64,000 nt of DNA, from positions 221,072 through 285,071 of the forward strand of contig NZ_WQLB01000003.1 of the NCBI RefSeq assembly GCF_009755355.1. The letters are read 5' to 3'. This DNA is from Deinococcus arboris. GTDB lineage: Bacteria > Deinococcota > Deinococci > Deinococcales > Deinococcaceae. Below are positions 58,214 through 64,000 of this stretch, in pieces (the stretch's first letter is position 1; each line of letters opens with the position of its first letter). The translations under genes and the position numbers were made by a program. A model generated the notes under the pieces. That model was not told where the DNA came from, made no database searches, and was given only the letters and a program-made list of their open reading frames with translations.

Positions 58214-58879
58214 GTGACCACGCAACGCATTCTTGTCATCGAGGACGACCTGGACATTGCCAACGTCCTACGGATGGACCTAACCGACGCCGGCTTCGAA
58301 GTCGACCACGCCGACAGCGCCATGAACGGCCTCATCAAGGCCCGCGAGGACCAGCCCACCCTCATTCTGCTGGACCTGGGCCTGCCTGACTTTGACGGCG
58401 GCGACGTAGTGCAGCGCCTGCGCAAAAACAGCGCGGTGCCGATTATCGTGCTGACCGCCCGCGACACCGTGGACGAAAAGGTGCGCCTGCTGGGTCTGGG
58501 CGCCGACGACTACCTGATCAAGCCCTTTCACCCCGACGAACTGCTGGCCCGCGTCAAGGTGCAACTGCGCCAGCGCACCACCGAGAGCCTGACGATGGGC
58601 GACCTGACGCTGGACCCGCAAAAGCGCCTGGTGACCTACAAGGGCGACGAACTGCGCCTCTCGCCCAAGGAATTTGACATCCTGGCGCTGCTGATTCGTC
58701 AGCCAGGGCGCGTGTACTCGCGCCAGGAAATCGGCCAGGACATCTGGCAAGGCCGCCTCCCCGAGGGCAGCAACGTCGTGGACGTGCATATGGCCAACCT
58801 GCGCGCCAAACTGCGCGACCTGGACGGCTACGGGCTGCTGCGAACCGTGCGCGGCGTCGGGTACGCCCTGCGCGGCTAA
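58214..58879 (+). CDS. OmpR-family response regulator, likely DrRRA orthologue
   Basis: The 221-residue protein has a receiver domain with D54 as phospho-acceptor, D11-D12, T81 and K103, and a C-terminal winged helix (about 125-220). By its position divergent from RNase J it corresponds, as I recall, to D. radiodurans DR2418 (DrRRA), a regulator needed for radiation resistance. The match is by context and family, not by alignment. It starts with GTG and is leaderless. Confidence 0.9.
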   Translation: MTTQRILVIEDDLDIANVLRMDLTDAGFEVDHADSAMNGLIKAREDQPTLILLDLGLPDFDGGDVVQRLRKNSAVPIIVLTARDTVDEKVRLLGLGADDYLIKPFHPDELLARVKVQLRQRTTESLTMGDLTLDPQKRLVTYKGDELRLSPKEFDILALLIRQPGRVYSRQEIGQDIWQGRLPEGSNVVDVHMANLRAKLRDLDGYGLLRTVRGVGYALRG

Positions 58880-58891
58880 GGGCCAGGACAC

Positions 58892-61186
58892 ATGACGGAC
58901 GCCCAGCCTGGTCTGGGCCAGCCAGATGGGTCGGGCGCCGGGTTTGCCGGGGTGGACGCCAGCGCGCTGCTGGCCGCTCTGCCGGACCCGGTGGCGCTGC
59001 TGCACCCCGGCGGCGAGGTCACGCTGAACGCGGCGGCGCAGGAGCGCATCACGCGCGCCTCGCCGCAGGGCGACTGGCAGGCGCTATTTCAAGCAGAGAG
59101 TGCCGACGCGGTGCGTGCGGCGGTGATGGGCGCCCTGGAAGGCCGGACCTCGCGCGTCACGGCGCGGGCCGTGGACACGGTGGCGCCGGCCCTGGTAACG
59201 GTCTCGCCGGCAGGGGGTGGCGTCCTGATTCACCTGCATGTGGCGCGCGATCCCCTGGAAGTGGCCTTGGAACTGATGGACAGCCTGCGCCTGGGCATGA
59301 CCGTGCAGGCCCCCGACAGCCGCATTTTGCACGCCAACCGCGCCGCCGAGCAGATTCTGGGCCTCAGCCTGGACCAGCTGACCGGGCGCGATTCGATGGA
59401 CCCCCGCTGGCAGGCCATTCATCCGGACGGCTCGGCGTTTCCCGGTGACACCCACCCGTCTGTGCAGGCGCTGCGCAGCGGCGAGGCGGTGTACCACGTC
59501 CCAATGGGCATCTTTCACCCGCCCAGCGGCGAGCAGCGCTGGCTGGACGTGACGGCCCTGCCCCGGCGCGCCCCCGGCAGCGCTCAGCCCAAGCAGGTCA
59601 CGACCGTCTTTAACGACGTCACAGACCTGTACACCACCCAGAAGGCGCTGCGGGGCAGCGAGCAGCGCTTTCGCTCGTTGGTTGAGGCCACCGCCCAGAT
59701 CGTGTGGACCACGCAGCCTGACGGCGCTTTTTTGCCGCCGCAGCTCGACTGGGAAGCCTTCACGGGCCAGACCCCGGAAGAGTACAGCCAGGCCGGCTGG
59801 CTGGGCGCCCTGCATCCAGAAGACCGCGCCCACGCCATCGCCGCCTGGGAAGGAGCGGTGGCGGCCCGCAGGCCCTACATCACGGCCTACCGCGTGCGCC
59901 GCGCCGACGGGGTCTATGTGGCGATGGACGCGCGTGGCGTGCCGGTGCTGGACGAGCGGGGCGCCGTGAGCGAATGGGTGGGCACCAACACGGACGTTAC
60001 CGAGCTGCGCGCCGCCCAGCAGGAACTGATGGACGCCAACGCCGACTTAGAGGCGCGGGTGCAGACCCGCACGGCCGAACTGGCGCAGGTCACGCGCTTC
60101 AGTACCCTGCTGCTGACAGCGGTGGGCGAGGGCATCTTTGGGCTGGACCCGCGCGGCGTGACCACCTTTGCCAATCCGGCGGCGGCCCGCATCTTTGGCC
60201 ACAGCGTTGAAAGCATGATTGGCCAGAGCCAGCACGACCTTATTCACCACCACCATGAGGACGGGCGGCCCTACCCGGTTTCAGAGTGCCCCATTCACCA
60301 GACGCTGCGCGACGGCCAGACCCGCCGCATCGAGCGCGACGTGATGTGGCACGCCTCGGGCCGGGCGGTGCCGGTGGCCTACGTCGTGACGTCCACGCAG
60401 GACGCTTCCGGGCAGGTGGGCGGCGCGGTGGTGATGGTGCAGGACATCACCGAGCGTGAGCAGGCCAGGCAGCAACTCCACGAGATGATTGAAAATCTGG
60501 AGCGCAGCAACCAGGACCTCGAACAGTTTGCTTATGTGGCTTCTCACGACCTGCAAGAGCCGCTGCGCACCATCGGCAGCTACACCGAACTGCTCGCCCG
60601 GCGCTACGGCGGCCAGCTGGACGAGCGGGCCGGGCAGTACCTGACCTACACACAGGGCGCCGTTGAGCGGATGCGCAGCCTTATTCAGGACCTGCTGGCC
60701 TTCGCCCGCACCGGCCGGCAAGACACTCCCCTGACGCCGCTGGCGCTGAATGACCTGATGGCGGCGGCAGCCAGTAACGTTCAGGGGACCTTGCAGGGGG
60801 GCGGCACCCTCACCTGGCACACGCCCCATTCGGTGCTGGGCCAGGCCTCGCTGCTGACCCAACTGCTGACCAACCTGGTAAGCAACGGCCTGAAGTTCTG
60901 CGCGCCGGGCCAGCCGCCGCAGGTGCACGTAACCTCGCGCCTGGAGGGAGCCTTTGTGCATCTGAGCGTGCAGGACAACGGCATTGGCATTGCGCCGGAG
61001 TATCACACCCGCGTGTTTGACATCTTTCAGCGGCTGCATCACCGGGACTCCTTTGCCGGCAACGGCATGGGGCTGGCCATCTGCCGTAAGATTGCCGAAC
61101 ACCACGGCGGCCAGATCTGGATCGAGTCCAGCCCAGGGCGGGGCAGCACGTTCCAGGTGAGCCTGCCGGCGGTGCCGACCCCATGA
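58892..61186 (+). CDS. Multi-PAS sensor histidine kinase
   Basis: The 764-residue protein has an N-terminal PAS-like region, at least three PAS domains (about 130-250, 255-380 and 400-530) and a coiled-coil linker (LEARVQTRTAELAQV). The HisKA region has H552 in FAYVASHDLQEPL, and the ATPase domain has NLVSNGLKF, QDNGIGI and GNGMGLAI. No membrane helix is seen, so it senses a cytosolic signal. It follows the OmpR-type gene by 12 bases and overlaps the next receiver gene (ATGA). Confidence 0.92.
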   Translation: MTDAQPGLGQPDGSGAGFAGVDASALLAALPDPVALLHPGGEVTLNAAAQERITRASPQGDWQALFQAESADAVRAAVMGALEGRTSRVTARAVDTVAPALVTVSPAGGGVLIHLHVARDPLEVALELMDSLRLGMTVQAPDSRILHANRAAEQILGLSLDQLTGRDSMDPRWQAIHPDGSAFPGDTHPSVQALRSGEAVYHVPMGIFHPPSGEQRWLDVTALPRRAPGSAQPKQVTTVFNDVTDLYTTQKALRGSEQRFRSLVEATAQIVWTTQPDGAFLPPQLDWEAFTGQTPEEYSQAGWLGALHPEDRAHAIAAWEGAVAARRPYITAYRVRRADGVYVAMDARGVPVLDERGAVSEWVGTNTDVTELRAAQQELMDANADLEARVQTRTAELAQVTRFSTLLLTAVGEGIFGLDPRGVTTFANPAAARIFGHSVESMIGQSQHDLIHHHHEDGRPYPVSECPIHQTLRDGQTRRIERDVMWHASGRAVPVAYVVTSTQDASGQVGGAVVMVQDITEREQARQQLHEMIENLERSNQDLEQFAYVASHDLQEPLRTIGSYTELLARRYGGQLDERAGQYLTYTQGAVERMRSLIQDLLAFARTGRQDTPLTPLALNDLMAAAASNVQGTLQGGGTLTWHTPHSVLGQASLLTQLLTNLVSNGLKFCAPGQPPQVHVTSRLEGAFVHLSVQDNGIGIAPEYHTRVFDIFQRLHHRDSFAGNGMGLAICRKIAEHHGGQIWIESSPGRGSTFQVSLPAVPTP

Positions 61187-61626
61187 CCGCGCCTTCTACA
61201 CCCATTGAAATCCTGCTGGTCGAGGACAACGAACCCGATGTTCTGCTGACCCTGGAAGCCTTCGAGGAATCCCGCGTGCCCAACCGCATGCATGTGGCCC
61301 GCGACGGTGTGGACGCCCTGCGGTTTCTGCGCCGCGAGGGTGAACATGCCGGTTCGCCGCGCCCCGACGTGATTCTGATGGACATCAACATGCCGCGCAA
61401 AACGGGACTGGAGGTGCTGGAAGAACTCAAGGCCGATCCCCTGCTGCGCAGCATTCCTGTCGTGATGCTGACCACCAGCCAGGCCGACGACGACGTGCGG
61501 TCCTGCTACGAGCGTCACGCCAGTGGGTACGTGGTCAAGCCGGTGGGCTTCGAGAACTTTCTGGGCGCCATGCGAGCTTTTGAAGCCTTCTGGCTGACGT
61601 TTGTGCGCTTCCCCCCTCGGGCCTGA
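61183..61626 (+). CDS. Single-domain response regulator (Rcp1-like)
   Basis: The 147-residue protein is only a receiver domain: acidic pair at E14-D15, phospho-acceptor D67 in VILMDINMPRK, and K119. It resembles Rcp1, the partner of cyanobacterial phytochrome kinases with the same ASHDLQEPL type H-box. It overlaps the kinase stop by ATGA, so it is very likely the partner of that kinase. Confidence 0.92.
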   Translation: MTAPSTPIEILLVEDNEPDVLLTLEAFEESRVPNRMHVARDGVDALRFLRREGEHAGSPRPDVILMDINMPRKTGLEVLEELKADPLLRSIPVVMLTTSQADDDVRSCYERHASGYVVKPVGFENFLGAMRAFEAFWLTFVRFPPRA

Positions 61627-61730
61627 CTGTCAGCACAGAAAGCCGCTCAGGACTTGGGGGCGTCTCTGCGTCTGGGCAACAGGAGGAACAGGGGGTGCTT
61701 GCTCACTCCCAAGGCTGCAGAAAACAGGTG

Positions 61731-61775
61731 AAAAGGAGGTGGCCACGGCTGTTCGTGCCGTGGCCACCTCCTTTT
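61731..61775. terminator. Very strong hairpin terminator
   Basis: AAAAGGAGGTGGCCACGGC and its exact complement at 61757-61775 form a 19-bp stem with a 7-base loop, A-rich on one side and T-rich on the other, so it can act in both directions between convergent genes. Confidence 0.85.
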
Positions 61776-61813
61776 CACTCAATCCGCACTCTTCAGCACG
61801 CGGGGCCTGAACC

Positions 61814-62257
61814 CTAGCCCCCGCGCTTGACGGTGCAGTCGCCGCCGGTCAGCTTGGTGCCGGTGCCGCTGAGCTTGGCGAACACGGCGTCCAGGTCGGC
61901 CATCGCACCTGCCACGCTAACTCCCACATACTCACGCACGCCTGCGCTATACGGCTGGCGCACGATGCACACCAGAAGCCGCTTGGGGTCGCGGGTATCC
62001 CAGACCTCAAAGTGCTGATTGCTTTCGGTGTACCGAATATATGCGTTCGCGTCTTCGTAGGCCCACCGACGATCCGTCCGGTCATAGTCCGGTGCTGCAG
62101 GGACCACTACTTCGCCGCTCATCTTATCGTTGTTCTGGTCAGCGCCCGTGATGGTCCAGCGCTCGCCCTCAACCAGGGGGCCTTTCAAATCGTTCACCGT
62201 CGTGGTGGGCGCGCAGGCAGCAAGAAGCAGAGTAGACACCAGAGACAGGAGACGCAT
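61814..62257 (-). CDS. Hypothetical lipoprotein, 147 residues
   Basis: From ATG 62257 the signal peptide ends LLLAACAP. The mature part is small, acidic and beta-rich (ERWTITGADQNNDKMSGEV, WDTRDPKRLLVCIVRQ). I do not recognise the family. Confidence 0.75.
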   Translation of the reverse strand: MRLLSLVSTLLLAACAPTTTVNDLKGPLVEGERWTITGADQNNDKMSGEVVVPAAPDYDRTDRRWAYEDANAYIRYTESNQHFEVWDTRDPKRLLVCIVRQPYSAGVREYVGVSVAGAMADLDAVFAKLSGTGTKLTGGDCTVKRGG

Positions 62258-62309
62258 ACAGGTGCTCACCTTAGCGCAACCACGCACCCCACATGAACAA
62301 CTTTGCGGC

Positions 62310-63194
62310 CTACAGCTCCAGATTCAGTGGCGTGCGGCTCTGGGCTGGAATGGCCGTGAGCAGCACCTCATATTTCCCGGTCACGAAGACCTTGAACCCG
62401 TGCTTCTGGAGGCCGCGCCGGGCATTCGTGACATCAGCAGCCAGCAGGCTGAGGTCTGGGCGGGCAAAGTTGCGCAGGCGCGCGCCGTAACTCAGGGCGC
62501 CGTCGCGGTAGCGGGCGTTCGGGTAACCCAGAATCAGGCCGCCGCTGGGGCTCAGGTGATGCCGGCGCAGCGCCGAGAGCAGCACGTCCTGGGTGACGCC
62601 GGGGCTTTGCAGCAGGCTCAGGGCCAGGACGAGGTCAAAGCGGCCCAGATCAGGGGGCAACACGTTGACATCCTGCTGAAGGAAAGTGGCGGCTGGAAAC
62701 TTGGCCTGCGCGGCCCGCAGCGCCTCGGTGTCAAGGTCTACCCCCGTCACCTGCAACGCCTGGCCCGGAAAGGCCAGGGCCAGGGCGTCCAGTTCATGGC
62801 CAGCATTCACCCCCAGCGCCAGCACCTGGCCACTGGGCGGCGGATTAACCCGCCGCAGCGCCTCAATGAAGGTGGCCAGAAACACGGGGTCCTCCAGCTT
62901 GTTCACGCGGCCCCAGCCCCCGGCTGGGCTGTAGCCGGCCGCGTCGGGGTCGGGCACGGCGCCCCAGGCACGCAGCCGCACGGTCACGCGGCCCTCTCCG
63001 GCACTTTCGGGGGTCAGCAGATGGGCGCCGAGCAGGTCGGCCAGGTCGGTCCAGGTGGCCCAGGACCGGTGGCATCCGGCGGGTGTGGGCTCACCCGCGT
63101 AAAGACCCAGCCCCAGGTCGGGGTCGGGCACGGTGAACGCGACCTCGCCTTGAAGCCGCAGGGCGCCGCGCACCGCAGGCAGAATGACGCTCAT
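62310..63194 (-). CDS. SAM-dependent methyltransferase-like protein
   Basis: From ATG 63194 the protein has 294 residues. The first 120 residues are a separate domain without a known motif. Residues about 125-240 contain the Rossmann methyltransferase pattern: VLALGVNAGHELDAL (motif I), VTGVDLDTEAL and FDLVLALSLLQS. It would transfer a methyl group to an unknown acceptor. Confidence 0.75.
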   Translation of the reverse strand: MSVILPAVRGALRLQGEVAFTVPDPDLGLGLYAGEPTPAGCHRSWATWTDLADLLGAHLLTPESAGEGRVTVRLRAWGAVPDPDAAGYSPAGGWGRVNKLEDPVFLATFIEALRRVNPPPSGQVLALGVNAGHELDALALAFPGQALQVTGVDLDTEALRAAQAKFPAATFLQQDVNVLPPDLGRFDLVLALSLLQSPGVTQDVLLSALRRHHLSPSGGLILGYPNARYRDGALSYGARLRNFARPDLSLLAADVTNARRGLQKHGFKVFVTGKYEVLLTAIPAQSRTPLNLEL

Positions 63195-63231
63195 GGGTTC
63201 GGTGGTAAAGGAGAGGGGGAAAGCAGACAAA

Positions 63232-63253
63232 GCCCCGTCAGGATAGACGGGGC
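63232..63253 (-). terminator. Intrinsic terminator of the small helical protein gene
   Basis: On the minus strand GCCCCGTC pairs with GACGGGGC around a 6-base loop, then TTTGTCTG follows, 24 bases past the stop at 63277. Confidence 0.7.
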
Positions 63254-63276
63254 CGGAACCGAAGGAGAAGCGGGCT

Positions 63277-63573
63277 TTAGCCTTGCAGGGCGGCGGCCAG
63301 CTGGCGTAGGCCGCTCTGGTCAGCTTCGGGGGCGTCCGGGGCGAGGCTCTCGGTGGCGGCGCCCAGGTCGGGCAGCAGGGCGGCGGCGCCTTCGAGATCA
63401 CCGCTTTCCAGGGCCGACTTGAGGCTGGCCAGGTGCTCCACGACCGTCTCGGCGCCGGGCACGCCGTCCAGCGTCTGGTGCCAGCTCGTCACGTTGTCAA
63501 TCGCGGCGCTGGCGGGCACGTCCTGAAGGCCACCCGAAAGGGCGTCAATGGTCTGCTGTAACTGCTGGTTCAT
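63277..63573 (-). CDS. Small helical protein, unknown
   Basis: From ATG 63573, preceded by AGGAGGT, the protein has 98 residues and is Ala/Leu-rich and acidic, probably all-helical. I do not recognise the family. The strong Shine-Dalgarno suggests good expression. Confidence 0.75.
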   Translation of the reverse strand: MNQQLQQTIDALSGGLQDVPASAAIDNVTSWHQTLDGVPGAETVVEHLASLKSALESGDLEGAAALLPDLGAATESLAPDAPEADQSGLRQLAAALQG

Positions 63574-63739
63574 GCTTGACCTCCTGCGTCTGGAATTTCC
63601 TGCCTGCACAGCACACCACGGCAAGAGGCGACGAAGTGTAGGCCCGCACGCTTCATGAAGTGCAGGAATTGCGCGTGCTGGCCGACTTTTTGCAAGGATG
63701 CTTACGGTCTTTTTCTGGGGCACACGCTGAGCTGACCCG

Positions 63740-64000
63740 GTGACCAGCCTGTGGCCTGCCCGTGGAGCCGACCTCGAAGCTCGCCTGACGCGCGTGTTTT
63801 TGCATGCCGCTGACCCCAGTCCGGCGCAGGCCCGCCTGAAACTGCGCTTCGTGCATACGGCACCCGACGCCTGCGTGCTGGTGGACGGCCGCAGTGGCGA
63901 AGTGGCCCTGAGCAGCGGTGACGCCGCCCAGCAGGGAGACGCCGACCTGACTTTTCACCTGCGGGGGCCAGAGGCCCACACCTTCTGGCGCGGCGAATTA
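63740..64000 (+). CDS. SCP2 sterol-transfer-like protein, N-terminal part
   Basis: GTG 63740 opens a frame of 87 codons that runs off the right edge. The pattern LRFVHTAPDACVLVDGRSG, then DADLTFHLRGPEAHTFW, resembles SCP2-like lipid-binding domains, where a strand pattern ends in a D-L-T-F segment. The product, possibly a small lipid carrier or an enzyme appendage, cannot be judged in full. It is divergent from the 98-residue gene. Confidence 0.6.
   Translation, partial: MTSLWPARGADLEARLTRVFLHAADPSPAQARLKLRFVHTAPDACVLVDGRSGEVALSSGDAAQQGDADLTFHLRGPEAHTFWRGEL

Noticed and set aside
61731..61775. Transposon end or operator from the 19-bp palindrome
   Set aside because: It lies between convergent genes, with A- and T-tracts on its two sides, so a bidirectional terminator explains it.

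Overview
The window looks like a chromosomal segment of a Deinococcus species. It has high GC and many short hexamers of the TAnnnT type placed 5-8 bases before start codons, the mark of leaderless transcripts that are common in Deinococcus. It also carries a cinA-thpR-recA operon, several Nudix hydrolases, and an RNase J gene divergent from an OmpR-type regulator, an arrangement I recall from D. radiodurans DR2417/DR2418. This assignment comes from gene content and gene order only. I saw no rRNA, tRNA, CRISPR array, prophage or complete insertion sequence.

Layout. 1-5.6 kb: the N-terminal part of a PLP-dependent sulfhydrylase, two related Nudix genes (one a tandem fusion), a lipoprotein, a creatininase-family protein and an LpxB-related glycosyltransferase. 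5.6-10.8 kb (minus strand): phenylalanyl-tRNA synthetase genes pheS and pheT, separated by an amino-acid racemase, a Nudix gene and a broken DUF559 gene, all behind a leader with a Phe-Phe mini-peptide and an intrinsic terminator. 10.9-19.5 kb: a lamin-tail-domain lipoprotein, a K+/H+ antiporter, glyA, a GAF/HD-GYP protein, an ABC substrate-binding protein and a RIO-family kinase. 19.5-27 kb: a GH32 fructosidase, a CitE-like lyase, threonine dehydratase behind a second leader-peptide/terminator module, a GNAT enzyme, a Cys-rich copper protein and a membrane-SRPBCC fusion. 27.1-30.1 kb: cinA-thpR-recA. 30-38 kb: bioY and birA, a Fur-family regulator, a giant DUF2339 membrane protein and a MarC protein. 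38-49 kb: HNH and HD proteins, an exported protein with LEA-like 11-residue repeats, a cyclophilin lipoprotein, cmk, an esterase, TatD, three LptC/LptA-like proteins, a universal stress protein and a beta-CASP nuclease. 49-57.9 kb: lon, clpX and clpP, an aldo/keto reductase and RNase J. 58.2-64 kb: an OmpR-type regulator, a multi-PAS histidine kinase with an Rcp1-like receiver, a lipoprotein, a methyltransferase and a truncated SCP2-like gene.

How the genes fit together. Much of the window is housekeeping for protein and RNA quality control (Lon, ClpXP, RNase J, PheRS), DNA repair (RecA) and metabolite sanitation (Nudix). The three LptC/LptA-like proteins and the LpxB-related enzyme point to an envelope glycolipid route in a diderm that lacks classical LPS. 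The most interesting signals are regulatory. Two aminoacyl/amino-acid genes, pheS and ilvA, each sit behind a short peptide that appears to be translated from a leaderless transcript, followed by an intrinsic terminator and then a normal Shine-Dalgarno start. Other mini-ORFs (before marC, the CitE-like gene and the RIO kinase) overlap the start of the next gene and may couple its translation.
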